Below are positions 1 to 8,580 of a stretch of DNA of 32,764 nt, piece after piece. How positions within the stretch are numbered: position 1 is the stretch's first letter; every line of letters begins with the position of its first letter. The DNA is from Rhizosphaericola sp047606825. GTDB lineage: Bacteria; Bacteroidota; Bacteroidia; Chitinophagales; Chitinophagaceae. A program made the translations under genes and the position numbers. The stretch lies in the NCBI GenBank assembly GCA_047606825.1, contig JASGDY010000049.1, positions 1 to 32,764 on the forward strand, in the 5' to 3' direction. The notes below the pieces were generated by a model that made no database searches, was not told where the DNA came from, and saw only the letters and a list, made by a program, of their open reading frames with translations.

Positions 1-180
1 GCCCGCCACCCGCAGCGCCGTGTCCGTGTCCGAGCTCCCCATGCCGCCGGCGCCGATGAGCGCCAGGTTGACCTGGTCGTTGGGGCTGAACGTTGATTTT
101 CGGTGAAGCCCGAGGCACAGCCGGCCCGTCGCGAGTGACATCTTCCTCAGAAAGTCACGTCTGTTCTGTTCGTTATGCAT
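1..180 (-). CDS. Gfo/Idh/MocA-family oxidoreductase, N-terminal 60 residues (cut by window edge)
   Basis: Reading the minus strand from the ATG at 178-180 gives 60 codons without a stop, running off the window edge. The protein starts with a twin-arginine-type export signal (NRRDFLRKMSLATG, residues 6-19). A Rossmann nucleotide-binding segment follows (VNLALIGAGGMGSSDTDTAL, about residues 38-57), with the GxGxxG-like pattern of the family. Exported Gfo/Idh/MocA proteins with Tat signals are common in Bacteroidota sugar loci and act as NAD(P)-dependent oxidoreductases or related enzymes on sugars; the substrate cannot be told from this fragment. It lies 109 bases downstream of nagA on the same strand, so it may be the last gene of the amino-sugar operon. 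The DNA is far more GC-rich than nagA (47 of the first 60 bases are G or C). The hydrophobic part of the signal is short, so the exact start is slightly uncertain. Confidence 0.8.
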   Translation of the reverse strand, partial: MHNEQNRRDFLRKMSLATGRLCLGLHRKSTFSPNDQVNLALIGAGGMGSSDTDTALRVAG

Positions 181-289
181 AAGGCAATGAATTGGATAGT
201 CCTGTAAAAAGTTTTTTTTGAAAAACAAGAATAATTTGTAAAAGAACGTGGGAGAAGTCTGCAAAGACACAAAATTGACAATATAAATG

Positions 290-1477
290 TCAACTTCTCT
301 TATTGCTATCATAGATCACTTTGCCGTCTATTATAGTGTATTGCACTTGTATGTTGTCATCAAATACAACAATGTCCGCCTTTTTGCCAATGCCGACGCT
401 GCCAATTTCGGATTCTTTTCCTAATAATTTTGCAGGATTGTAGGTGAGCATCTTAACAGCATCTGCCAGCCCGACACCTGCGACATTGACCATCGTCCGA
501 ATTAAAATATCCGCCGTCGCCACACTTCCCGCAAAAGAGCTTCTATCCGGTAATTTAGCAATGTTGTCTTCTATGATTACATCCAATCCGTGCCATACAC
601 TCCCCAGTCGACTGTGTGTTGCATCTGTACCGCTGGCACGCATGGCATCCGTAACCAATACAATCTTGTCCGTACCTTTATTTTTCAATATGAGCTGTAA
701 AAAAGGTCGAGGGAGATGGATGCCGTCGGCAATCAACTCGACAGGAATCTCATCCAGTAACAAGCAAGTCTCTATCGTTCCGGCATAACGGTACGCATTT
801 TTTCGAACCATTCCGGACATTCCTGAGTAGAGATGCGTCGCCAATGAAAAGCCACTTTCCAAACTACGTACCACGTCCTCGTACAAAGCGTCTGTATGTG
901 CGATGGAAACCATTATTCCTGCTTGTTGTGCTGCCTTCCCAAATTCCAAAGCTCCGGGCAACTCTGGTGCTGCACTCCAACGTGCAATATAGGGCGCATA
1001 ATTTTCCAAGATAGGCAGATATTCCTGCGGATCGGGATTACGGATAAATCGAGAATCTTGGGCACCTCGTTGGTTCATCGCAAAATAAGGTCCCTCCAGG
1101 TGAATACCCAATAACCTCGTGTGCACCAGATTATTGTGCAATACCGATTTGTATGTTTCGAGTAATCGTACTAATTCGGAGGTATCACTCGTCAGCGAAG
1201 TCGGCAACATTGCAGTTGTCCCATACTGTGCATGCGTCTGTGTGATACGTATAAATGCCTCCTCGGTATTGTCCATAAAGTCGAAGCCCCCACCCCCATG
1301 TACGTGGATGTCAATAAAACCGGGAGCCAAATAATTACCACCGACATCCATGTGCTCCTCTCCTGAATAAGGTTTGAGATTGTCTTCCACAATTTCAACG
1401 ATTGCGCCGTTCCGTATCCTGATAGACCCATACAGTATACGAAAGGGTGTGATGATATGTGCATTGGTAATGACCAT
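290..1477 (-). CDS. nagA: N-acetylglucosamine-6-phosphate deacetylase
   Basis: This 395-residue protein is the usual length for NagA, a cytoplasmic amidohydrolase that converts GlcNAc-6-phosphate to glucosamine-6-phosphate plus acetate. Visible motifs are the metal-binding start of the barrel (GFIDIHVHGGGGFDFMD, about residues 53-69), HLEGPY with the metal-ligand glutamate, the substrate/metal histidine segments SIAHTD and ATHLYSGMSG, and VTDAM carrying the catalytic aspartate. The C-terminal NPAKLLG...IGSVGIGKKADIVVFD segment is the typical amidohydrolase ending. HLYSGM replaces the more common HLFNAM. It sits 86 bases downstream of nagB on the same strand and supplies NagB's substrate. The ATG start at 1477 leads directly into the first beta-strand (MVITNAHIITP), so no alternative start is needed. 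Confidence 0.95.
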   Translation of the reverse strand: MVITNAHIITPFRILYGSIRIRNGAIVEIVEDNLKPYSGEEHMDVGGNYLAPGFIDIHVHGGGGFDFMDNTEEAFIRITQTHAQYGTTAMLPTSLTSDTSELVRLLETYKSVLHNNLVHTRLLGIHLEGPYFAMNQRGAQDSRFIRNPDPQEYLPILENYAPYIARWSAAPELPGALEFGKAAQQAGIMVSIAHTDALYEDVVRSLESGFSLATHLYSGMSGMVRKNAYRYAGTIETCLLLDEIPVELIADGIHLPRPFLQLILKNKGTDKIVLVTDAMRASGTDATHSRLGSVWHGLDVIIEDNIAKLPDRSSFAGSVATADILIRTMVNVAGVGLADAVKMLTYNPAKLLGKESEIGSVGIGKKADIVVFDDNIQVQYTIIDGKVIYDSNKRS

Positions 1478-1563
1478 GTTGTTTTGAATGTAATCGAAAA
1501 TAATATTACAAAATACTGAAACAAATTAGGCAACTCTCCGCGTATGCTGTTTTTAAGAGTACT

Positions 1564-2307
1564 CTATATGTTTTTAAGCAAAGCGGCAGATTCTGCATCC
1601 AGAAAATAATAACAGTCAGGATGTACCTGCAAAATACTCGCAGGATGCATAGGAGTTACGATGCCTGAAAGGCTTTGGGCAACAGCATTCGCCTTACGGC
1701 CACCTGGAACGGAACAAATAATTGTTTTGGATTTTAGGATTTGTTTGACCGTCATACTGATTGCCTGTAACGGAACTTCTTCCACACTGTCAAACCATCC
1801 TTCGTTAACTTGTTGCTGCCTACATTGTGTATCTAGGTCGACTACATGGTATGCCTTTCCAATTGTAAAATCGGCAGGCGGATCGTTAAATGCCATGTGC
1901 CCATTTTCGCCTATTCCTACAAAAGCAACATCAATCTGATATCGTCCAAGCTCATTGCCCAAGCGTTTACATTCTGCATCAGGGTCTGTTTCCCCGTTTA
2001 TTAGTACCACTTTTCTGAGCGGTGCGACTGTATTGACAAAGCGCTCTGTCAAATATCTACGAAAGCTAGCACGATGTGTAATCGGCAACCCAATATACTC
2101 GTCTAAGTGAAACATTGTCACTTTAGACCAGTCAATGTCCTTGTCGTTTACTACATAAGCTAGCGTGTCAAACTGGCTCATACCTGTAGCAAGGGTAATG
2201 TGTGCCTCACCTTGCCATTTGATGGCATCTTTAATGAGCTCTGCTCCAAGCTTTCCCGCTTCATAACCAAGGTGTTCTTTGTCTTCCAAGATGTTAATTT
2301 GGTTCAT
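1564..2307 (-). CDS. nagB: glucosamine-6-phosphate deaminase (NagB/6-phosphogluconolactonase fold)
   Basis: This 247-residue cytoplasmic enzyme is expected to convert glucosamine-6-phosphate to fructose-6-phosphate plus ammonia, following NagA. Recognisable are the phosphate-loop region LATGMSQFDTL (about residues 39-50), VTMFHLDEYIGLP with the aspartate before the active-site loop, and the signature GIGENGHMAFNDPP (about 131-144). Compared with E. coli NagB (GVGNDGHIAFNEP), the histidine is kept, the position of Asp141 is Asn and that of Glu148 is Asp. That pattern belongs to a Bacteroidota/Planctomycetes-type subgroup, so an exact substrate match to E. coli NagB is likely but not certain. 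It lies 23 bases downstream of the GH109-like gene and 86 bases before nagA, all on one strand, consistent with one operon. Confidence 0.88.
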   Translation of the reverse strand: MNQINILEDKEHLGYEAGKLGAELIKDAIKWQGEAHITLATGMSQFDTLAYVVNDKDIDWSKVTMFHLDEYIGLPITHRASFRRYLTERFVNTVAPLRKVVLINGETDPDAECKRLGNELGRYQIDVAFVGIGENGHMAFNDPPADFTIGKAYHVVDLDTQCRQQQVNEGWFDSVEEVPLQAISMTVKQILKSKTIICSVPGGRKANAVAQSLSGIVTPMHPASILQVHPDCYYFLDAESAALLKNI

Positions 2308-2330
2308 TATCTCTATTTATTTTTTATGTT

Positions 2331-3704
2331 TCAATCTATGTTTATGGGGGTGTTGTTTTTGTAACGCCCCATCGTAAAGTCTGGTATTGTGACTGGTTGG
2401 GAATCTTTGGACACGGAGAGTTCGCTCAAAGGTCTGATGACGCTCCAAGTCACAGCATCATAGACGTCGATATCCATAGGCAATCCGTTCCGTAAACAAT
2501 AGATCAACCTCCAGTCCATAATGAAATCCATTCCACCGTGTCCTCCGACTTTTTTGGCAAGTTCTCCTATTTCTTTGACGAGACGCGGAGTATATTGCTG
2601 TTCTATACGAGCAAACTCATCTGGATTTAAAAAATCATAATGTCCAATAGCGATCTTAGCGGGCAATGGATATTTCTGTGCATATGCTTTTGTTCCGCTG
2701 ACGATATGTAGCCGCGAATAGGGTCTTGGCGAGCTGACATCATGTTGAAGGCAGATAGTGCTTCCAGACTCGGTCATAATATTGGAAACATTCATATTAC
2801 CTCGGAACTTGCTATCCATAAATTGTCGGTAGTAGGGATCTTTAGTTGCAGCCTCTTTGTTTCTTTTCCCTAGGGAAAAATCACTACTGGACATAGACGT
2901 CATATAGGTCAACCTATTGCCTCTGTTGATTTTCATTATCTGGGAAATCGGACCAAGACCGTGTGTAGGATAAAGGTTGCCATTATGGGCTGCATTTTCT
3001 TTTAAACGCCAATGGTCGTAACGTTTTCCATTTTCAAAAAAACTTTCTAAAATATCATGGAGATAGGCTCCCTCACAATGGACAATATCCCCGAAAAAAC
3101 CATCCCTTTCCATTTTCAATGTCATCAGCTCAAAAAAATCGTAGCAGCAGTTTTCCAGCATGACGCAATGCTTTTTTGTGCGTTCGGATGTCAGAACTAG
3201 TCTCCAACAGTCCTCCACAGTGGTTGCGGCAGGAACCTCAACGGCTACGTGCTTGCCATGTTCCATTGCAGAGAGAGCCATCTCCGTGTGCAACGACCAT
3301 GGTGTGGCTATATAGATCAAGTCAATATCTGTACGTTCGCATACTTGTCTCCAACTGTCGTCCTTACCCGCATACAAAGAGGGCTTCTGTTTATCTAATT
3401 TTGTTATAGCGGCATCTACTTGGGACTGGCGGATGTCACACAAAGCCTTGATTTCTACATCGTCTATTTGAGCCAATCTTTCAACGGCCATACTGCCACG
3501 AAGCCCAATACCTATAATTCCTATACGTACAGTGTCCAGTTTCGGAGCTGCATAGCCACACATATTGAAGCCGGGTTTATTAGGGGTGGCCTCTACGCAT
3601 TCGTACGTCTGTCCTTTGCCGGCTAATGCTGATAACGGTTTTGTAAATAAACCCAATCCTGCCAATCCCGAAGACTGGATGAATCTTCTACGGCCTGTAC
3701 TCAT
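2331..3704 (-). CDS. GH109-like glycosidase (Gfo/Idh/MocA fold), Tat-exported
   Basis: I take the ATG at 3702-3704 as start (457 residues). It begins MSTGRRRFIQSSGLAGLGLF, a twin-arginine signal; a longer reading would add 24 residues that block the signal and overlap the upstream susD. The Rossmann domain follows (VRIGIIGIGLRG), then the family segments HGKHVAVEVPAATTVEDCW, CEGAYLHDI and GNLYPTHGLGPI. These are characteristic of GH109, whose founding member from Elizabethkingia is an alpha-N-acetylgalactosaminidase using tightly bound NAD and an oxidation-elimination mechanism. Expected role: periplasmic removal of alpha-GalNAc or a related HexNAc from glycans imported by the neighbouring SusCD pair. 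It lies 53 bases after susD and 23 before nagB. Family assignment is firm from the motifs; sugar specificity is inferred. Confidence 0.87.
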   Translation of the reverse strand: MSTGRRRFIQSSGLAGLGLFTKPLSALAGKGQTYECVEATPNKPGFNMCGYAAPKLDTVRIGIIGIGLRGSMAVERLAQIDDVEIKALCDIRQSQVDAAITKLDKQKPSLYAGKDDSWRQVCERTDIDLIYIATPWSLHTEMALSAMEHGKHVAVEVPAATTVEDCWRLVLTSERTKKHCVMLENCCYDFFELMTLKMERDGFFGDIVHCEGAYLHDILESFFENGKRYDHWRLKENAAHNGNLYPTHGLGPISQIMKINRGNRLTYMTSMSSSDFSLGKRNKEAATKDPYYRQFMDSKFRGNMNVSNIMTESGSTICLQHDVSSPRPYSRLHIVSGTKAYAQKYPLPAKIAIGHYDFLNPDEFARIEQQYTPRLVKEIGELAKKVGGHGGMDFIMDWRLIYCLRNGLPMDIDVYDAVTWSVIRPLSELSVSKDSQPVTIPDFTMGRYKNNTPINID

Positions 3705-3757
3705 TCTTTTGTATTTTGGATAATAATAATGTTTAAAGATACAAATTGGATGTGTGC

Positions 3758-5320
3758 TTAGTCTACGTCCCACCAAAGTTGTACCGATGCCTTGTCTTGG
3801 CCACCCAATAGCGTTATCCCAGTTGCCAATCCTGCCTCATTGCTAGTGGCTTCTGTTGCTGGGTATGTCAACCGTTTGATGAAAGTACCGACGGGCAAGT
3901 CTGTATTGTCCGAACTAATCAGATCGTACATGTCAGGATAACCAGTCCTTCTGAACTCTGCCCAAGCTTCCCATCCGTCAGGAAATACTGCCAACCATTT
4001 TTGGGTTCCGATTTGTTTGCGTTGTATACTTTCTGTACTGGCCCATTTGATAGGAGTTGTCGATACGGCATCGGAACTGTAATAATCACCGGGATCTGTA
4101 GGGAGATTTGTAGAGGATATGTAATCACTGATGGTTGTCGCATCACTAATACCCCACTGAGTCAGGCTGTGCTCGATGCCCGCTTCATACAAGCTTTGGG
4201 CTGTTCCACCCATACTCCATCCGTTCAGTGCTCCTTCCGCTCTCAAAAAGTAGGACTCGGCTGCACACATCATGTGTTGGCTAGCTGTGAAATTGGGGGT
4301 TATGGTTGTTCCATCGCTACTATATGTTACCCAATACGTACCTACGTTGGAATTGTATGCCGATGTGTTACTGGTGACATTGAGGTCTGTAACGGTCATC
4401 CCATTTCTGCGGCTACCGTATGCACCAGTCAGACCGCTCGGTTGGAAAAGGATGGGGAGTCTAGGATCCTCATAACCACTTAGATAAGAGTAGATAGTCG
4501 AACTCATGCTGAAGCCATTCCAATAGGCAACCTGTGTCAGACCATTTTCGTCTAGACCACTTAATGATTTTTCGACTAAAGCATTGTCGTCATTGTCTTC
4601 CAATACGCCTGATGCTACAGCTTCTTCTGCCTCTTCTTTTGCGGTAGTTGGGTCTACATTGGATATACGTAAGGCTAGGCGTAATTTTAAGGAGTTGGCA
4701 AATTTTATCCACTTGGTTATATCACCATCGTACACGATGTCGCCATCCGCCATAATAGCTTGAGTTGTATCCAAATTTTTGAGGTGGTTAACGGCTGACG
4801 TCAGCCTTGTAAAGAAGTCCGCGTAGATGTCTTTCATTGCGTCGTAACGGATAGTCGTACTGTCTGTCAATGCGTCGAAGTATGGAATGGGGCCCAGTAC
4901 ATCCGTCAACCGATGAAATCCAAATACCCATACGATATTGGCCAATGCATTTTCGCCAGATGTAGAATCAGTATTGTCCATTATGGTCTTAAGTTGGGCA
5001 CCCATATATACATACATTACGGTGTACATTCTACCTGTGTAGGTCGTGTTAATCGTATAACGCTCCGTAGTAGTAGACCCTGCAAAATATTGCGCATATA
5101 TATCTGCAAAATAGTTCTGTGTGGTCTGATAGTAGGCACGGTCAATGTCTGCCGAAGACAATGCTTTTGTAAACAGGTAAGGAAGTTCTGCGGAGCTAAT
5201 TGTCGCTATCGCATTAGGGTTGGTATTGTCTTCCGTGAAATCTTTTGTACAGGATGCGCCTATAAAAACAAAAGACAACGATAGAAACAGGAAGTATGTA
5301 TAAGAAGAATACTTTCTCAT
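3758..5320 (-). CDS. SusD/RagB-like outer-membrane glycan-binding lipoprotein (SusD_2 type)
   Basis: This 520-residue protein has a lipoprotein signal ending FIGASC with the lipidated Cys at residue 24, then an acidic stretch (TKDFTEDNTNPNAI) typical of mature SusD-like proteins. The TPR-rich body is visible in segments such as WIKFANSLKLRLALRIS and AAESYFLRAEGALNGWS...YEAGIEHSL. The C-terminal part with QKWLAVFPDGWEAWAEFRRTGYP is characteristic of the SusD_2 branch. It should sit on the cell surface as a lid on the SusC barrel encoded immediately upstream (10-base gap) and help capture the glycan. The pair opens an operon that continues into GH109-like, nagB and nagA, so the ligand is probably an amino-sugar-containing glycan. 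Ligand identity is inferred from context only. Confidence 0.93.
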   Translation of the reverse strand: MRKYSSYTYFLFLSLSFVFIGASCTKDFTEDNTNPNAIATISSAELPYLFTKALSSADIDRAYYQTTQNYFADIYAQYFAGSTTTERYTINTTYTGRMYTVMYVYMGAQLKTIMDNTDSTSGENALANIVWVFGFHRLTDVLGPIPYFDALTDSTTIRYDAMKDIYADFFTRLTSAVNHLKNLDTTQAIMADGDIVYDGDITKWIKFANSLKLRLALRISNVDPTTAKEEAEEAVASGVLEDNDDNALVEKSLSGLDENGLTQVAYWNGFSMSSTIYSYLSGYEDPRLPILFQPSGLTGAYGSRRNGMTVTDLNVTSNTSAYNSNVGTYWVTYSSDGTTITPNFTASQHMMCAAESYFLRAEGALNGWSMGGTAQSLYEAGIEHSLTQWGISDATTISDYISSTNLPTDPGDYYSSDAVSTTPIKWASTESIQRKQIGTQKWLAVFPDGWEAWAEFRRTGYPDMYDLISSDNTDLPVGTFIKRLTYPATEATSNEAGLATGITLLGGQDKASVQLWWDVD

Positions 5321-5330
5321 GATAAAAAAT

Positions 5331-8300
5331 TTATAATGATAGTTTAATAGTTAATGTTATAGTACGTGTAGTTGGCAATATACTAGACTCGATACCTTGA
5401 AAATTACTGGATCCTATTGCTCCTTCTGGATCGACTGGATTTTTTATTTTTCCTAATCCTGGAATATCAAGTACAGATTTTCCTTTGTATAGAAACAGAA
5501 CATTGTTGGACGACAATGTAAACTGTGCGTTTTTGACGAACCTGAATAGCTTGTTGGGATAGTTATACGACAATGCAATATTACGTATCCTAAAGTTGGT
5601 CATGTCATAAGTAAAAAACTGTCCATAAGCATAGCTGCCTCCATTGCCTACCGTTGTCCAAAAGGTTTCTGCATTGATTGCAGTTGTATTCTGATTGCCC
5701 GATTGGTCAACCGCATCGAGAACCCATCCGCCATCTCGGTATTTCGTCGTAAAGTCAGCAACACCATAATCGGCAAGCATACCTGCCGTTCCGGACACCA
5801 TCTGACCGTCAATGCGACCATCTATATTGACGTTTAAACTAAATTCCTTATAAGAAAACGTATTTGTCCATCCCATGTTGGCAGCGGGATTGGCGTTTCC
5901 AAGTTTCCCACTGGATTCCACTACTGGCAATCCGGAGGAGTTGACAATGTATTTACCGGTAGTTGCATCTTCTGTCCATTTGTAACCATACAAATCGCCG
6001 TATGAACCACCTGCTTTTACTACAGGAGTGGCATAATTGGTATTGTCGCTGATATTTGCAGATGTTACCTGGTCGCTTAACTTGATGACTTTATTCATAT
6101 TTCGGGCATAGTTAAGGCTGGTATTCCACAGGAAATTGGCAGTTTTGACAGGAGTTACTTGCAACTGTAACTCAATTCCTTTGTTTTCGATTTTTCCTGC
6201 ATTGATATATTGGTAGGAATAACCAGATGCGATCGGTAAACTTAGATACATCAACTGATTGATTGAGTTACTGTGGTAGTATGTTCCATTGATGGTAAGC
6301 CTGTTGTCAAACATTTGCAAATCCAATCCCGTTTCAAAGGAGGTCGTCTGCTCTGGTTTCAGATTGGCTATGCTCTTAGTCGTACTTCTGGTTATAAAAC
6401 CGCTACCTGCCGCTGAGGAGTAACTATATGTTTGATTCAGTAGATAGGGATCTGCATCGTTTCCGACTTTAGTATAGGATGCTCTTGCTTTGGCCATATT
6501 AATCCATGATGGGAGATGTAGCCATTCATTGAAAATGAAAGCCAAGCCGACTGATGGGTAAAAATAACTATGTGGGCTTGGCAGTGTGGAAGACCAGTCG
6601 TTACGACCTGTTACATCTATAAAAACATTGTCCCAAAATCCAACATTCAAGCTGCCATACATAGAGTTTAACTGCCGTTTATAACCCGAAACCCCAGAGT
6701 ATGTTGGTGTCGTCGCAAAGGCTATAGAAAACTTATTGGGAATCGTTAAACCGTTGGCCATATTGGTGTATGTCTCAAAATTACGAGTCAGTAAACTTGA
6801 GCCTAATACATAGTTTAACTGTATATTATGATCTGCTACATTTTTAGTGCTGGTCAATAAGAAGTCCCAGTTATGATTACTGTATTGTGATTGTGTCTCG
6901 TAATATTCTCCACCCGCGGCAACATTTCCTAACGCCATTGTACTATTATAAAAAGAAGCATCTGTTTTTTCACTATAATAATCAAAACTTACACGAGTCA
7001 TGAAATTAAGCCAGGGGAGGAATTGGTAGGATATGGATCCAATCCCGGATATCCTGTTTCTATGTTCGTTCACAGATGTTCTATTGACCGTCCAGTAAGG
7101 ATTGTCATTATTGACAGTGCTATTCCAATAATAGCTTTGGGGAAGCCCAGTTGAGCTGTCGTAGGTTTCATATATAGACAGTTCTTCATCACTCATATCT
7201 CGCGGCATTGTGTATAGTTCATTCATCAGACCGCTTAGTGTCATTCTAGGTTTGTTAAAGATGCCTTGGTTGACATAACTTAGTTTTAAATCAGTCTTCA
7301 ATCCTTTGACAAATTGAGTTGATACACGTAAATCCAGATTATTCTGTTTCAATGTATTGCCAGGCACGACTCCTTCTGTCTTATTGTTAGTATAGGAGAA
7401 GTACGAATTGATTTTCTCAGTGCCTCCATATCCACTGACGGAATTACTATTACTATATCCAGTATTGAAAAAATGTTTAACATTGTCCGGATAAGTCACA
7501 CCTGCGGCGCCCCAGCTATCACCTACGTCAGTGGCCGTGACCCCTCCGTTTCCACGACCGTAGCTGTTCTGGAAATTAGGTAGATACGTCGCGGTCTCTA
7601 TGCTATTGGCACTATTAAAGTCCATACGAAAGCTGGAAAACGTTCCCTGCTTGGTGGTGATTATGATAGCTCCATTTACTGCCCGACTTCCATATAAGGC
7701 TGCTGCAGAGGGGCCTTTCAGTATATTGATACTTTCGATTTGTTCAGGATTGATATTGGCACCTCCGTCGCTACTGCTATAAATATTGGAATTAGGTGCC
7801 ATGGACTGTGTTACAGAAGTATTGTCATATACCACTCCGTCCACAACTATCAATGCTATGTTGTTTCCAGAAATAGATTTGTTTCCTCTTAGTACAATAC
7901 GGGATGATGAACCAGGACCACCAGATGCTGTGGTTACAACAGCTCCAGCAATCTTACCAGTCAAAGTAGATACAAAATTTCCACTATTGTCCTTGATACC
8001 GCTTACGGCATCAGCAGAAACCGTTTGGGTGGAATAGCTTAAACCTTTTGTACGTCGTTTAAGGCCTAACGCCGTGACAACTACTTCATCCATCTTTTTG
8101 ATAGAGTCATTTAAATGAATAAGCAGTTCAGATATACCATCATATAAAATGGTAGTATCTCGGAAGCCAATCAATGCAAATAAAATGCGATCTCCTTTTT
8201 CTGCCCGTAATTGAAAGGTTCCGTCAGATTTGCTTTCTGCCTGTAGCTTTTTACTCAGGTTTCGTACTGTCGCACCTTCCAGAGGTACTCCATTTTTGCC

Positions 8301-8414
8301 ATTCACTATATGACCGCGAACATTCTGGGCAGATAGACTTACCACACTTCCCAAAAGGAAGGTCGAAAAACATACCAGTATAGGCTTATACTTTTTAATG
8401 TTGTTCTGTCTCAT
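5331..8414 (-). CDS. SusC/RagA-like TonB-dependent outer-membrane transporter
   Basis: This 1027-residue protein has a signal peptide ending around residue 30 (VVSLSAQ). An N-terminal carboxypeptidase-regulatory-like beta domain follows (NVRGHIVNGKNGVPLEGATV..., about 31-110), then a TonB-box-like segment DEVVVTALGLKRR. The plug domain contains SSRIVLRGNKSISGNNIALI and GPSAAALYGSRAVNGAIIITT, and the rest is a long beta-barrel ending in TRTITLTIKLSL with a terminal Leu. All are hallmarks of SusC family importers, which bring oligosaccharides across the outer membrane using TonB energy. It is the first gene of the operon, with a perfect Bacteroidota -7 box at 8445-8452 and the 54-bp palindrome just upstream. 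The DNA is AT-rich (one counted line 32% GC). Substrate is inferred to be a HexNAc-containing glycan from the downstream enzymes. Confidence 0.95.
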   Translation of the reverse strand: MRQNNIKKYKPILVCFSTFLLGSVVSLSAQNVRGHIVNGKNGVPLEGATVRNLSKKLQAESKSDGTFQLRAEKGDRILFALIGFRDTTILYDGISELLIHLNDSIKKMDEVVVTALGLKRRTKGLSYSTQTVSADAVSGIKDNSGNFVSTLTGKIAGAVVTTASGGPGSSSRIVLRGNKSISGNNIALIVVDGVVYDNTSVTQSMAPNSNIYSSSDGGANINPEQIESINILKGPSAAALYGSRAVNGAIIITTKQGTFSSFRMDFNSANSIETATYLPNFQNSYGRGNGGVTATDVGDSWGAAGVTYPDNVKHFFNTGYSNSNSVSGYGGTEKINSYFSYTNNKTEGVVPGNTLKQNNLDLRVSTQFVKGLKTDLKLSYVNQGIFNKPRMTLSGLMNELYTMPRDMSDEELSIYETYDSSTGLPQSYYWNSTVNNDNPYWTVNRTSVNEHRNRISGIGSISYQFLPWLNFMTRVSFDYYSEKTDASFYNSTMALGNVAAGGEYYETQSQYSNHNWDFLLTSTKNVADHNIQLNYVLGSSLLTRNFETYTNMANGLTIPNKFSIAFATTPTYSGVSGYKRQLNSMYGSLNVGFWDNVFIDVTGRNDWSSTLPSPHSYFYPSVGLAFIFNEWLHLPSWINMAKARASYTKVGNDADPYLLNQTYSYSSAAGSGFITRSTTKSIANLKPEQTTSFETGLDLQMFDNRLTINGTYYHSNSINQLMYLSLPIASGYSYQYINAGKIENKGIELQLQVTPVKTANFLWNTSLNYARNMNKVIKLSDQVTSANISDNTNYATPVVKAGGSYGDLYGYKWTEDATTGKYIVNSSGLPVVESSGKLGNANPAANMGWTNTFSYKEFSLNVNIDGRIDGQMVSGTAGMLADYGVADFTTKYRDGGWVLDAVDQSGNQNTTAINAETFWTTVGNGGSYAYGQFFTYDMTNFRIRNIALSYNYPNKLFRFVKNAQFTLSSNNVLFLYKGKSVLDIPGLGKIKNPVDPEGAIGSSNFQGIESSILPTTRTITLTIKLSL

Positions 8415-8444
8415 AAAAGATTATTTAGTTGTTTATTACTTTTC

Positions 8445-8452
8445 CAAAAGTA
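8445..8452 (-). promoter_or_regulatory. -7 promoter box of the first susC operon
   Basis: On the minus strand this reads TACTTTTG, an exact match to the Bacteroidota primary-sigma -7 consensus TAnnTTTG. It lies 31 bases upstream of the susC ATG. The expected TTG-type -33 element would fall at about 8472-8478, where only an imperfect TTTCTG is seen, directly touching the edge of the palindrome at 8477-8530. A protein bound to the palindrome would therefore overlap or adjoin the -33 region. Confidence 0.55.
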
Positions 8453-8476
8453 TTCTTAACTATAATACGTCTGACA

Positions 8477-8530
8477 GAAATGGCTGGGTAAATTACCGAT
8501 AACGTTATCGGTAATTTACCCAGCCATTTC
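8477..8530. promoter_or_regulatory. 54-bp perfect palindrome, probable operator of the LacI-type regulator
   Basis: The 27 bases at 8477-8503 are the exact reverse complement of 8504-8530, with no loop. The core CCGATAACGTTATCGG resembles classical LacI/GalR-family operators, which are palindromes with a central CG. Outside it, each arm carries GGTAA-A-TTACC, itself an inverted repeat, so the site is nested. It lies just upstream of the -7 box of the susC operon, and a LacI-family gene is encoded about 0.7 kb upstream on the same strand. I infer binding of that regulator. Read as RNA it would form a 27-bp hairpin, but neither side has a U-run, so an ordinary terminator is unlikely. Confidence 0.7.
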
Positions 8531-8580
8531 AATTAAAAAATCAATTTCAATATAGTGCATTGTCTATTAGAAACCTAAAA

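Noticed and set aside
275..292. Short inverted repeat TTGACA...TGTCAA at the end of nagA as terminator
   Set aside because: The stem has only six weak pairs, overlaps the stop codon and is followed by just four T; too weak to call.
3705..3776. 24-codon N-terminal extension of the GH109-like gene
   Set aside because: It overlaps susD, is rich in Tyr/His/Lys, and would bury the twin-arginine signal that begins at 3704.
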